Source of the DNA: SIG480 sp045636865
GTDB taxonomy: Bacteria; Bacillota; Clostridia; Oscillospirales; JAAYXM01
NCBI GenBank assembly: GCA_045636865.1
Contig: JAZTYJ010000013.1
Location: 1 to 64,000, forward strand
Length of the DNA stretch: 64,000 nt
Direction: 5' to 3'
Position 1 is the stretch's first letter. The number at the start of each line of letters is the position of its first letter. This document shows positions 8,586-16,507 of the stretch, in pieces. A model generated the notes under the pieces. The model saw only the letters and a list, made by a program, of their open reading frames with translations, did not search any database and was not told the origin of the DNA. Position numbers and translations under genes: made by a program.

Positions 8586-9262
8586 TTTTTCTTTTCCTTT
8601 TTGATTATGTTTGTTTTACCGTTCTCGTCAGCCTGCATCAGAAAAACCTCTTGATAAGAGGTGATTCCGTGTTTTGAGAGCTGTTTCTGAACCCATTTTT
8701 CGCTTTTTTTGATGTTTTTCTCTTCTGACCTTATATATTTTCCGTCGGAAATTATCGTGTGAGGCAAAAACGTTGTTTCCTCGCGGATTTTCATATCCTT
8801 TTTTGTAACAGGCTCGTTTTCTGAAAAGGGGAAAACGCTGAGTTCACCGTTTGCTTCAAGTATCGCATATTTTACATCTGTGATATTCAAAAAGCCCTTA
8901 AGTCGTATTTCTTCAAGCAGCTCATCGAGCGTTATGCGAAGCTTTCGCATTTCAGCCTGATCAAGCTTTCCGTCTTTTATTAAAATGTTTGTTTTTCCCG
9001 TTGCAAGCTTTCGTATAAAACTGTTGTGTATAAAAATCGTTGAAATTATGATTTCAACGGCAAGCAGAGTGAAAATTGGTATGATTCCGTGAAGCAGTGG
9101 AGTAGAGGTTGACTGCATGGGTATTGTTGCAAGCTCTGAAACGAGGAGCGTTACAACAAATTCCGAAGGGGACAGCTCACCAACCTGACGTTTGCCCATA
9201 GAGCGCAGAGCGACTATAATGAGGATGTAGAGGATTATTGTTCGTATAAAAGAAATAGTCAT
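8582..9262 (-). CDS. DUF421 (YetF/YcaP-type) membrane protein
   Basis: 226 residues. Three N-terminal hydrophobic helices are seen (about 5-22, 33-52 and 57-78), with the family motif LRSMGKRQVGELSPSEFVVT after the first helix. Two small cytosolic YetF-like domains follow, including KTNILIKDGKL and the LDELLEEIRLKGFLNI segment. DUF421 proteins are widespread in spore-formers and some are incorporated into the spore membrane, but the biochemical activity is not established. The ATG at 9262 lies 77 nt from the tRNA-Pro gene on the other strand. Two-gene operon with the downstream DUF4363 gene. Confidence 0.88.
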   Translation of the reverse strand: MTISFIRTIILYILIIVALRSMGKRQVGELSPSEFVVTLLVSELATIPMQSTSTPLLHGIIPIFTLLAVEIIISTIFIHNSFIRKLATGKTNILIKDGKLDQAEMRKLRITLDELLEEIRLKGFLNITDVKYAILEANGELSVFPFSENEPVTKKDMKIREETTFLPHTIISDGKYIRSEEKNIKKSEKWVQKQLSKHGITSYQEVFLMQADENGKTNIIKKEKKK

Positions 9263-9295
9263 AAAAAACCTCTTTGAAAAAAGTTAAATTTATAC

Positions 9296-9324
9296 TTGAA
9301 ACTTTAGAAAAGATGTGTTATACT
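9296..9324 (+). promoter_or_regulatory. Sigma-A promoter for tRNA-Pro
   Basis: TTGAAA at 9296-9301, 17-nt spacer and TATACT at 9319-9324; the tRNA begins 15 nt after the -10 element. Confidence 0.75.
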
Positions 9325-9338
9325 TGCATAGTTGATAT

Positions 9339-9415
9339 CCGGGTGTGGCGCAGCTTGGTAGCGCGCTTGAATGGGGTTCAAGAGGCCGCAGGTTCGACTC
9401 CTGTCACTCGGACCA
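9339..9415 (+). tRNA. tRNA-Pro (anticodon GGG)
   Basis: 77-nt cloverleaf. The acceptor stem CCGGGTG pairs with CACTCGG (one G-U), the D stem is GCGC/GCGC, the anticodon arm is CTTGA-ATGGGGT-TCAAG with GGG at 9373-9375, and the T arm is GCAGG-TTCGACT-CCTGT. The discriminator A is followed by an encoded CCA. GGG reads CCC and CCU proline codons. Confidence 0.97.
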
Positions 9416-9418
9416 AGG

Positions 9419-9456
9419 TCGGCAGGATTCGTGAGAGTCTTGCCGATTTCTGTTTT
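9419..9456 (+). terminator. Terminator after tRNA-Pro
   Basis: Twelve-pair hairpin from 9419-9430 and 9435-9446 with a GTGA loop, followed by TTTCTGTTTT. It isolates the tRNA from the orphan gene at 9509. Confidence 0.85.
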
Positions 9457-9508
9457 AAATGCATTGGGTATTGTTGTCTGTTATAAAATGTAAAAAGGTG
9501 TAATGATT

Positions 9509-10033
9509 ATGGATAAATTACTTTATAAAGAGAAAATTTACACCCGTCAACGTGGAAAGTGGATTGAAAATTCTGGTATGGTCGTGCATGAGGCTCTTCA
9601 AAAGGAATTGAACTATGAATTTGCTAAACAACTTGATCCGCAATTAATGACAGTTGATGATTGTATTGCGTTTGGTGATGAATTCAAAAGTAGCACTTCA
9701 GTTTGGCTCGCTTTAAAATTCTATGAGGCAGCGATAAAAAGAGCTGACAACATTACTATGAAACATATTCTGCCAAGAATAACATCTTGTTACAGAGTGA
9801 ACGGACAACCCCAAAAAGCAATTGATATTTTTGCTTATGCAAATAAAAAATTTGGACAAAAAGTAGTTTCCCATCATTTGCTTACTTCTATTGCTGCAGC
9901 ATATTGTGATTTAAAAAATTATGCCAATGCTAAAAAGTGCTGTGATAAAGCTTATATAGAGGCAGGGAAAAAAACTACACAAGAACTGTCGTTAGTTTAT
10001 GCAAGAATTAAAAAAGAGACTGACGAATATTAG
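9509..10033 (+). CDS. Orphan helical-repeat (TPR-like) protein, AT-rich
   Basis: 174-residue soluble protein I do not recognise. The N-terminal 30 residues include a basic segment (KEKIYTRQRGKWIENSG). The remainder is predominantly helical, with two or three tetratricopeptide-like helical pairs, for example SVWLALKFYEAAIKRADN, GQPQKAIDIFAYANKKFG and YCDLKNYANAKKCCDKAY. TPR-like proteins are protein-binding scaffolds; no enzyme motif is present. Codon choice is visibly richer in A/T-ending codons (AAA, GAT, TTT, ATT) than in the neighbouring housekeeping genes, and it sits alone between a tRNA terminator and its own terminator, which suggests later acquisition. The second ATG (9509) is preferred because AAGGTG then lies 8 nt away; ATG 9503 would leave only 2 nt. 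Confidence 0.6.
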   Translation: MDKLLYKEKIYTRQRGKWIENSGMVVHEALQKELNYEFAKQLDPQLMTVDDCIAFGDEFKSSTSVWLALKFYEAAIKRADNITMKHILPRITSCYRVNGQPQKAIDIFAYANKKFGQKVVSHHLLTSIAAAYCDLKNYANAKKCCDKAYIEAGKKTTQELSLVYARIKKETDEY

Positions 10034-10055
10034 ATTTTTGACGATAGTAAATTAA

Positions 10056-10086
10056 AAGCATCTTGCGAAAGCAAGATGCTTTTTTA
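10056..10086 (+). terminator. Terminator between the TPR-like gene and the convergent rlu gene
   Basis: AAGCATCTTGC and GCAAGATGCTT form the stem around a GAAA tetraloop, followed by a T-run (10079-10085). The A-run on the other side lets it also work for the minus-strand pseudouridine synthase. Confidence 0.9.
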
Positions 10087-10111
10087 CTTATTATTATAAA
10101 AATTCAAAAAA

Positions 10112-11065
10112 CTATTCAAAATATTTAAGTTTAAACGGTATATCAGAAAGGATAAAGGTTTTTCCGTTTAAGTATTCAAGTGCGCCTGAAGGGGTTTTAA
10201 AGCTGAATTTAAGCTTATATGAACAAAGTGCCTGGTATTTTTCACCATAACGCTTATTATCCGCGTTTTTGCCGTATTTTCCGTCTCCGAGAAGGGGATG
10301 ACCGCTTGCTGCCATTTGCGCCCTTATCTGATGTGTTCTGCCCGTTATAAGCTCGCATTCGACAAGAGACAGCTCTCCGTTTGTTTTTAAAACGTTGTAT
10401 TTTGTAATCGCCGTCTTTGCGCCCGGCGACGGAGTTGGCTTAACGTAAACGCGGTTTTCCTTGCTGTCCTTGAAGATATAACCTTTAAGTGTGCCGTTTT
10501 TTGGCTTCGGAGTTCCGAATACAACGCAAAGATAGTATTTTGAAAGCTCGCGGTTTTTGATTTTTTCGTTCATTATGCGGAGGGCTTCGGCCGTTTTTGC
10601 GGCAATTACGATGCCTGACGTGTTGCGGTCAATTCTGTTGCAAAGCGCCGGAATAAAGGCGTTTTCTTCTTCGGGATTCCATTCGCCTTTATGTGAGAGA
10701 TACGAGAGAATCTGCGCAATAAGTGTTTCGCCGCCCGCTTCGTCATCGTGAACTGAAATTCCGGCAGGCTTATTTGCAAGAAGAATGTTTTCATCCTCAT
10801 ATACGATATCCGGAAAAGATGCCGAAAGCTTCGGTTTTGCTTTTGTTGCGCGGTTTGTTTCGAAAAACTCATCGTTTAAATACATCGAAACAACATCGCC
10901 GACAGAAAGCCTTGCATCCGGTTTCGTTCTTGCGGAATTTACTTTAATTCTCTTAAGACGGATATACTTCTGGATAAGATTTGACGGCAGAGAGGGAACT
11001 GACTTTGCAACGAACTTGTCAACTCTCATATCTGCATCGTTTTTTCGTATGGTAAACTCTTTCAT
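10112..11065 (-). CDS. RluA/RluD-family large-subunit pseudouridine synthase
   Basis: Converts uridine to pseudouridine in RNA, probably 23S rRNA. The 317-residue protein has an N-terminal S4 RNA-binding domain (about residues 1-70: MRVDKFVAKSVPSLPSNLIQ) and an RluA-type catalytic domain. The active-site motif is NRIDRNTSGIVIAAK, where the second Asp-containing triplet carries the catalytic aspartate of the family H/N-R-L/I-D-x-x-T-S-G motif. LITGRTHQIRAQMAASGHPL is the conserved RTHQIR block. The order S4 then catalytic domain fits RluC/RluD; the target position is not decidable from sequence. The ATG at 11065 follows CGGAGGTG with good spacing; an upstream in-frame start would add 13 residues of no family similarity. 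Confidence 0.92.
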   Translation of the reverse strand: MKEFTIRKNDADMRVDKFVAKSVPSLPSNLIQKYIRLKRIKVNSARTKPDARLSVGDVVSMYLNDEFFETNRATKAKPKLSASFPDIVYEDENILLANKPAGISVHDDEAGGETLIAQILSYLSHKGEWNPEEENAFIPALCNRIDRNTSGIVIAAKTAEALRIMNEKIKNRELSKYYLCVVFGTPKPKNGTLKGYIFKDSKENRVYVKPTPSPGAKTAITKYNVLKTNGELSLVECELITGRTHQIRAQMAASGHPLLGDGKYGKNADNKRYGEKYQALCSYKLKFSFKTPSGALEYLNGKTFILSDIPFKLKYFE

Positions 11066-11160
11066 CTTGCACCTCCGTCTTAAATTCTTAAAACAGTATA
11101 TCAAAAATTGTGAGAAAGTGCAATTATCTAATTAAAATTTGAGAAAAAATAAAATAATGC

Positions 11161-11189
11161 TTGCTTTTTCATTTTAGATGTGATATTAT
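11161..11189 (+). promoter_or_regulatory. Promoter for the rplS operon
   Basis: TTGCTT at 11161-11166 and TATTAT at 11184-11189 with a 17-nt spacer. Transcription would start near 11196 and give a leader of about 70 nt before rplS. Confidence 0.65.
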
Positions 11190-11195
11190 ATCGTA

Positions 11196-11267
11196 GTCAT
11201 ATAACGGTCGGTCCTCTGTCTCCACAGTTGAGGCAAGAACGTCTATGAAGAAGGGAGGCGTGCATCA
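11196..11267 (+). promoter_or_regulatory. 5' leader of rplS, possible L19 autoregulatory element
   Basis: The 70-nt leader contains short complementary blocks (GGTCGGTCCTCTGTC, GTTGAGGC, and the Shine-Dalgarno GGGAGGCG). GCCTC-type pairing with the ribosome site looks possible. Firmicutes rplS genes often carry an L19 leader that senses free L19. I cannot confirm the consensus by eye, so this is tentative. Confidence 0.35.
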
Positions 11268-11609
11268 ATGGATCTTATCAAGAATTTGACAGACAGTCAG
11301 ATTAAGAAAGATTTGCCTGAAGTAGGCATTGGTGACACAGTCCGTGTCCATGTCCTTATCAAGGAAGGTAACCGTGAACGTGTTCAGGTTTTTGAAGGAA
11401 CTGTCATTGCAAGAAAGCATGGCGGCATTCAGGAAACGGTTACAGTTCGTCGCTTGTCATACGGCGTTGCTGTTGAAAAGGTATTCCCGATTCACTCACC
11501 GCACGTTGCAAAGTTTGAGCTCGTAGGTAAGGGTAAAGTCAGACGTGCAAAGCTTTACTATTTGCGTGGCAGAGTCGGCAAGGCGGCAAAGGTCAAGGAA
11601 GATATCTAA
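11268..11609 (+). CDS. rplS: 50S ribosomal protein L19
   Basis: Ribosomal protein at the 30S-50S interface. The 113-residue length matches the family. Diagnostic blocks are PEVGIGDTVRVHVLIKEG, VFEGTVIARKHGGIQETVTV and the C-terminal KLYYLRGRVGKAAKVKE. A near-perfect AGGGAGG site precedes the ATG. It opens a run of closely spaced genes (lepB, rbgA, rnhB, yraN, thrC). This rplS-lepB-rbgA-rnhB order is a well-conserved Firmicutes arrangement, so the start of the operon can be trusted. Confidence 0.98.
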   Translation: MDLIKNLTDSQIKKDLPEVGIGDTVRVHVLIKEGNRERVQVFEGTVIARKHGGIQETVTVRRLSYGVAVEKVFPIHSPHVAKFELVGKGKVRRAKLYYLRGRVGKAAKVKEDI

Positions 11610-11670
11610 CTGGAGAAGGGGAGGGCTTGTCAGTCTTTCCCTTTTTCAATTTATCCCGGAGTGTGATTTT

Positions 11671-12243
11671 ATGTCTGAAAATATCAATATCAGTGAAGAA
11701 AATATGCCCAAAACGCCATCTTTTAAAGATGAGCTGTTTGACTGGGTTTCAAATATAACGTATATATTAAGCGCAATAGTTCTTATCTTTATTTTTCTTG
11801 TGAGAATTGTCGGGGTTGACGGTGAATCCATGATGCCCACACTTCACGATAAGGACTGGCTTATAACTTCAAACTTTCTCTACGAGCCCGATAACGGCGA
11901 CATAGTCGTTCTTGCAAAGGATTCTTTTCTTGACGGCAAGATGATAGTAAAGAGAGTTATTGCAACAGAAGGTCAGGAAATCGACATCGACTTTGAAAAC
12001 GGCGTTGTCTATGTTGACGGCGAAAAGCTTAATGAACCGTATATCGAAGGAAAAACATATCGTCAGTTTGACTTTCCGTTTCCGTCAATCGTTCCCGAAG
12101 ACTGCGTTTTTGTTATGGGTGATAACAGAAACCACAGCTCCGACAGCCGCGATATAAGGCTCGGTATGGTTCACAAATCAAACATTCTGGGAAGAGTTGT
12201 TTTCAGAGTATTTCCCATTAAAGATTTTGGAACAGTAAAATAG
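11671..12243 (+). CDS. lepB: Signal peptidase I
   Basis: Membrane serine protease that removes signal peptides from exported proteins. The 190-residue protein has one membrane helix (about residues 29-46), then the catalytic serine at about residue 53 in GVDGESMMPTL. The general-base lysine is at about residue 94 in KMIVKRVIATEG, and the GDNRNHSSDSRDIRLG box follows. This is the short Gram-positive architecture with one N-terminal anchor. ATG 11671 has an upstream CCGGAG site; an earlier in-frame ATG at 11545 lies inside rplS and would add 42 non-family residues. Sixty-one nt separate it from rplS. Confidence 0.95.
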   Translation: MSENINISEENMPKTPSFKDELFDWVSNITYILSAIVLIFIFLVRIVGVDGESMMPTLHDKDWLITSNFLYEPDNGDIVVLAKDSFLDGKMIVKRVIATEGQEIDIDFENGVVYVDGEKLNEPYIEGKTYRQFDFPFPSIVPEDCVFVMGDNRNHSSDSRDIRLGMVHKSNILGRVVFRVFPIKDFGTVK

Positions 12244-12263
12244 CTTAAATTTGGAGGTACAAA

Positions 12264-13169
12264 ATGAATATTCAATGGTACCCCGGACATATGACCAAGA
12301 CGCGCAGAATGATAGAAGAAAACCTCAAGGCCGTTGATGCGGTATGCGAGGTGCTTGACGCGCGCATTCCGATTTCAAGCAGAAATAACGATGTGTATGA
12401 GCTCTCAAAGTCAAAACCGAGGCTCATTATATTGAATAGAATAGATCTCGCTGATCCCGAAAAAACAAAGGAATGGGCGGCATACTACAGAAAACAGGGC
12501 TACCACGTTCTTGAAACAAACTCAAAAAGCGGTTCGGGAGTTTCGGCGTTCTCTTCTGCAATACGCCAGCTTTTGGCTGAAAAGTTGCAGGCGTATAAGG
12601 AAAAAGGTCAGATAGGAAGAACCCTCAAGGTTATGATTTGTGGTGTTCCGAATGTCGGTAAATCCTCGTTTATAAACAGAATTTCAGGGCGCAATATCGC
12701 AAAGGCGGAGGACCGCCCCGGTGTTACGCGCGACAAGCAGTGGATAAAAACAGGTGAGGGAATTGAGCTTCTCGATACTCCGGGTATGCTTTGGCCTAAA
12801 TTTGACGATAAGAGAACTGCATTGAATCTCGCGTTTACGGGAGCGATAAAAGACGAGATTCTCGACATTGAATCTCTCGCATCTCTTTTTATGGAGGTTC
12901 TTTCGGAGCGATATGCCCAAAATCTCAATAAGAGATATAAGATAACTTCAAATGATGAAGAACCGGGCTTTGAGATTTTGGAGCGCGCAGGACGCGCACG
13001 CGGATTTCTCATATCCGGCGGAGAAGTCAACCTTGAGCGAATGGCAAAAACGCTTCTTGATGAGTTCCGTGCAGGTGAGCTTGGTCGGATAACACTTGAA
13101 AATGTTGATGAGGCAGACCGCGCTCCGCTTGAGAATATCGAGTTTCGCGGAATGCTCTCGGAGTTTTAG
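12264..13169 (+). CDS. rbgA: Ribosome biogenesis GTPase RbgA (YlqF)
   Basis: Circularly permuted GTPase needed for late assembly of the 50S subunit. The 301 residues show G4 (LNRIDLAD) before G1 (GVPNVGKSSFINR) and G3 (DTPGMLWP), the hallmark of the permuted family. The N-terminus (IQWYPGHMTKTRRMIEENL) is diagnostic of RbgA/YlqF. The C-terminal helical ANTAR-like region covers about residues 180-300. Start ATG has a TTGGAGGT site 8 nt upstream. It lies 20 nt after lepB and 10 nt before rnhB. Confidence 0.96.
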   Translation: MNIQWYPGHMTKTRRMIEENLKAVDAVCEVLDARIPISSRNNDVYELSKSKPRLIILNRIDLADPEKTKEWAAYYRKQGYHVLETNSKSGSGVSAFSSAIRQLLAEKLQAYKEKGQIGRTLKVMICGVPNVGKSSFINRISGRNIAKAEDRPGVTRDKQWIKTGEGIELLDTPGMLWPKFDDKRTALNLAFTGAIKDEILDIESLASLFMEVLSERYAQNLNKRYKITSNDEEPGFEILERAGRARGFLISGGEVNLERMAKTLLDEFRAGELGRITLENVDEADRAPLENIEFRGMLSEF

Positions 13170-13179
13170 AGGGATTTAT

Positions 13180-13800
13180 ATGAGTAATAAGTTGTGGGAA
13201 ATTGAAAACGCTCTCATTTCTGAAGGCTTTTTTAATATTTGCGGAGTTGACGAGGCAGGGCGTGGCCCTCTTGCAGGCCCTGTGTTTGCCGCGGCGGTTA
13301 TATTGCCGCCAAACCTTGAAATAGAAGGTCTTAACGACTCCAAAAAGCTCAGCGAAAAGAAACGCGATATGCTTTTTGACGTCATACGCGAAAAGGCTCT
13401 TGCTTATGGTATTGCAAGCTCTGACGAAAAGGAAATTGACGAAATAAACATCCTCAATGCATCTCTTCTCGCAATGAAAAGAGCGTGCGATAAGCTTTCC
13501 GTTTCGCCGGGGTACATACTCGTCGACGGTAATAAGACTTTTAGAACAGAAACTCCGATAAAGTATGTTATCAAGGGCGACAGCTTGTCGGCAAACATTG
13601 CGGCGGCATCAATTCTCGCAAAAGTAAGCCGCGACAGATTTATGGAAGAGTGTGCAAAAACTTATCCCGAATATATGTTTGAAAAGCATAAAGGATATCC
13701 GACAAAACTTCATTATGAGTGTGTCGAAAAATTCGGACTCTCAAAAATCCACAGACGTTCGTTTTTTAAAAAGTACAAGAACGGAGAGCTTTTGAAATGA
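13180..13800 (+). CDS. rnhB: Ribonuclease HII
   Basis: Removes ribonucleotides misincorporated into DNA and RNA primers. The 206-residue length is normal. The catalytic block CGVDEAGRGPLAGPV supplies the first Asp and Glu (about residues 24-25), and further acidic residues are in YILVDGNK and within the AAASILAKVSRDRFM segment (SRD). The GRG motif is the 2'-OH-sensing element. ATG 13180 follows AGAGGGA; an upstream in-frame start lies inside rbgA. Its stop overlaps the yraN start (ATGA), so the two are coupled. Confidence 0.96.
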   Translation: MSNKLWEIENALISEGFFNICGVDEAGRGPLAGPVFAAAVILPPNLEIEGLNDSKKLSEKKRDMLFDVIREKALAYGIASSDEKEIDEINILNASLLAMKRACDKLSVSPGYILVDGNKTFRTETPIKYVIKGDSLSANIAAASILAKVSRDRFMEECAKTYPEYMFEKHKGYPTKLHYECVEKFGLSKIHRRSFFKKYKNGELLK

Positions 13801-14153
13801 CAGCTTCACTTCTTGGAAAATGGGGAGAGGCTTTGGCAGCAGAGTTCTTGAGAAAAAAAGGGTTTTCGATAGTCGCGGCAAACTATAAAACGCGCTTTGG
13901 CGAAATAGACCTTATTGCCGAAGATAAAAAAACGGTTGTTTTTGTTGAAGTAAAGCTTCGCAAAAACGCAAAGTTCGGAAATCCCGCCGAGTTTGTTACA
14001 TTCTCTAAACAAAAGAAATTGCGCGCGAGCGCTGAAATCTGGCTTTCACAAAATGATACTGAAAAGAATCTCAGATTTGACGTCATAGAGATATACGCAC
14101 CCGACGGCATATCTGAAAATCATACTATAAACCAAATAGAAAATGCATTTTAA
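13797..14153 (+). CDS. yraN: UPF0102 protein YraN (endonuclease-like fold)
   Basis: 118 residues with the UPF0102 signature: LLGKWGEALAAEFLRKKGF at the start, then TRFGEIDLIAED and VFVEVKLRKN. The G-E-I-D-L and V-E-V-K elements resemble the Asp-(Glu-x-Lys) core of the Holliday-junction-resolvase/restriction-endonuclease fold, but a physiological role is not established for the family. It is translationally coupled to rnhB by a 4-nt overlap. The clustering with rnhB is common in bacteria. Confidence 0.9.
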   Translation: MTASLLGKWGEALAAEFLRKKGFSIVAANYKTRFGEIDLIAEDKKTVVFVEVKLRKNAKFGNPAEFVTFSKQKKLRASAEIWLSQNDTEKNLRFDVIEIYAPDGISENHTINQIENAF

Positions 14154-14169
14154 TTCCGGAGGAATATAT

Positions 14170-15666
14170 ATGAATTATTTTAGCACAAGAGATATTTCAC
14201 TCAAGCTCTCATCTGCTGAAGCCATAGTAAAGGGACTCAGCGATGACGGTGGTCTTTTTTGCCCTGAGAGCATTCCGAAGCTTACCGATGAAGATAAGAA
14301 GTTTCTCTTAAATGCTTCATATCAGGAGCGCGCGGCTCTCGTTCTCGGAAAGTTCCTTTCTGATTTCACGGAGGAAGAGCTTTCGGACTTCTCAAAAAAG
14401 GCATACAGCGCTGAAAAGTTTGATGCAGCAGATGTTGCACCTGTACATATGCTTGATAAAAAGCTCGGCATTTTAGAGCTCTGGCACGGTCCTACATGTG
14501 CATTCAAAGATATGGCGCTCCAGATGCTTCCGTATCTTCTTTCTGCATCACTTAAAAAGACCGGTGAGAAGAAGCTTGCCTGCATCCTTGTAGCGACATC
14601 CGGCGATACGGGAAAAGCTGCTCTTGAAGGCTTTTCTGATGTTGAAGGAACCAAAATCGCAGTCTTTTATCCGAAGGACGGCGTAAGCAACATTCAGGAG
14701 CGTCAGATGACCACACAGAAAGGTGATAATGTTTACGTTTCATCTGTTGTCGGAAACTTCGACGACGTTCAGTCTGCGATGAAGACCATCTTCTCGGATG
14801 AGGATATCCGCAAAAAAGCATTTGACAACGGTTGCATTTTCTCGTCGGCAAACTCAATCAACTGGGGACGTGCTGTTCCGCAGATTGCATACTATGTTTC
14901 GGGATATTTTGATTTGCTTAAAAGTGGTGCAGTCAGCGAAGGCGAGGAGATTAACGTCTGCGTGCCGACGGGCAACTTCGGAAACATCCTTGCCGCATTC
15001 TATGCACGCGAGATGGGCATTCCGATAAAGAAGTTCATCTGTGCATCAAACGAAAATAATGTACTTACAGACTTCTTCAAGGATGGCAGATACGATAAGT
15101 GCCGCGACTTCCACGTTACAAATTCTCCCGCTATGGATATTCTTATTTCAAGTAATCTCGAGCGCCTTATTTTCAACGTTTCCGGAAATGACGATGCGAC
15201 GGTGAGAAAGTATATGTCAAAGCTTCAGTCTGACGGTGCATATACGGTAAGCAGCGAAATCTTCGGAAAGATTTCAGAACTTTTCTACGGTGCCTTCTGC
15301 AATGGAAATGATACTTTGAAAACAATTTCAGAAGTATTTTCAGAACACAACTATTTGCTTGACACCCACACGGCTGTTGCTGTAAATGTCTATAACAAAT
15401 ACAAGAAGGAAACGGGCGATGAAGCGGTAACTCTTCTTGCTTCAACTGCAAGCCCGTTCAAGTTTGCAGACAGCGTTCTTTCTGCTCTCGGCATAGATAT
15501 CTCATCCGGCGGAGAAGAGCTTCTTGAAATACTTTCAAAAACAACAAAAAATAAGATTCCGGCTCCGCTTGCCTCTATTTTTGAGCTTCCTGAGAGATTT
15601 GTAAATACCGCAACACGCGAAGACCTTCCTGAAGTTGTGGTCAAGTTTACAAACGGAGAGGTTTAA
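14170..15666 (+). CDS. thrC: Threonine synthase
   Basis: PLP enzyme that makes threonine from O-phosphohomoserine. The 498-residue length fits the longer class II threonine synthase. The start MNYFSTRDISLKLSSAEAIV is family-typical. The PLP lysine is in GPTCAFKDMALQML, and the phosphate-binding loop is VATSGDTGKAALEGF. ATG 14170 has CCGGAGGA; an alternative ATG at 14143 overlaps yraN. The aspartate-family supply genes (asd, dapA, dapB, lysA) are elsewhere in this window, but no homoserine genes (hom, thrB) are adjacent. The phosphoesterase starts at the base after its stop. Confidence 0.96.
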   Translation: MNYFSTRDISLKLSSAEAIVKGLSDDGGLFCPESIPKLTDEDKKFLLNASYQERAALVLGKFLSDFTEEELSDFSKKAYSAEKFDAADVAPVHMLDKKLGILELWHGPTCAFKDMALQMLPYLLSASLKKTGEKKLACILVATSGDTGKAALEGFSDVEGTKIAVFYPKDGVSNIQERQMTTQKGDNVYVSSVVGNFDDVQSAMKTIFSDEDIRKKAFDNGCIFSSANSINWGRAVPQIAYYVSGYFDLLKSGAVSEGEEINVCVPTGNFGNILAAFYAREMGIPIKKFICASNENNVLTDFFKDGRYDKCRDFHVTNSPAMDILISSNLERLIFNVSGNDDATVRKYMSKLQSDGAYTVSSEIFGKISELFYGAFCNGNDTLKTISEVFSEHNYLLDTHTAVAVNVYNKYKKETGDEAVTLLASTASPFKFADSVLSALGIDISSGGEELLEILSKTTKNKIPAPLASIFELPERFVNTATREDLPEVVVKFTNGEV

Positions 15667-16356
15667 ATGTCAGTTTATACGATAGCTGATTTGCATCTCT
15701 CAAAGGTGAGCAATAAGCCTATGGATGTTTTCGGTCCGCTTTGGGAGAATTACGAAAACCGTCTTCGTGATGGTTTTTCAAAGCTTACGGATGATGATAC
15801 AATCGTTATCCCCGGTGATATTTCCTGGGGGATGTCGCTGAAGGAATCATGTCTTGACTTTAAGTTTATCGACTCCCTCCCCGGAAAAAAGATAATATCA
15901 AAGGGGAATCACGATTATTGGTGGGAAACCGCCACAAAAACAAAGCGTTTTTTTGCTGAAAACGATATTACAACCATTGAAATCCTGCACAATAACGCCT
16001 TTTTTGTTGAAGGTGTTGCGATTTGCGGCACAAGAGGCTGGTTTTATGAGGAGGAAGACGGAGGCGGCCGAAAGATTTATGACAGAGAAATCGGAAGGCT
16101 TCGTCGTTCACTTGAAGAGGGTATAAAGCTCTGCGCCGAGAAGATGTTTTGCTTCCTGCATTATCCACCGATTTGTTCGGGATATGAGTGTGATGAGATA
16201 ACCGATATGCTTTCTGAATTTAATGTTTCAAAGTGTTTTTACGGTCATCTTCACGGATACGGACACAAAAGTGCATTTTCAGGCGTGCATAAAAACGTTG
16301 AATATTCTCTCGTTGCCGCCGATTTTCTCGGATTCAACCCGCTTTGCATAGTCTAA
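15667..16356 (+). CDS. Calcineurin-like metallophosphoesterase
   Basis: 229 residues with the complete five-block metallophosphatase pattern: DLHLS, GDISWG, GNHDYWW, HYPP and GHLHG. These provide the Asp, His and Asn ligands for a two-metal centre, so the protein should hydrolyse a phosphoester; the substrate is unknown. It resembles the YpbG/YkuE-like cytosolic group, since no signal peptide is visible. It starts directly after the thrC stop and is probably the last gene of the rplS operon. No clear terminator is seen in 16357-16440, only AT-rich sequence. Confidence 0.85.
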   Translation: MSVYTIADLHLSKVSNKPMDVFGPLWENYENRLRDGFSKLTDDDTIVIPGDISWGMSLKESCLDFKFIDSLPGKKIISKGNHDYWWETATKTKRFFAENDITTIEILHNNAFFVEGVAICGTRGWFYEEEDGGGRKIYDREIGRLRRSLEEGIKLCAEKMFCFLHYPPICSGYECDEITDMLSEFNVSKCFYGHLHGYGHKSAFSGVHKNVEYSLVAADFLGFNPLCIV

Positions 16357-16441
16357 AAGCACAAAAAATATTACATAATGTTTAAAAACTGTGACAAAAC
16401 AACTAAATTAAATATTTTTTTGAAAAAAACTAAAAAATATG

Positions 16442-16470
16442 TGGAAAAATTTGTGAAAATCTGTTACAAT
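16442..16470 (+). promoter_or_regulatory. Extended -10 promoter for tig
   Basis: TGTTACAAT contains TG-n-TACAAT (-10 at 16465-16470), and a weak TGGAAA at 16442-16447 is 17 nt upstream. It predicts a leader of about 30 nt. The rest of the 16357-16507 gap shows no gene. Confidence 0.5.
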
Positions 16471-16507
16471 AAACAGGTTATAACGGATTCGAAAGGAATG
16501 ATCTCAA

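Noticed and set aside
9339..10111. Integration island at tRNA-Pro
   Set aside because: No integrase is adjacent and I see no direct repeat of the tRNA 3' end downstream; only the single AT-rich gene remains as a hint.
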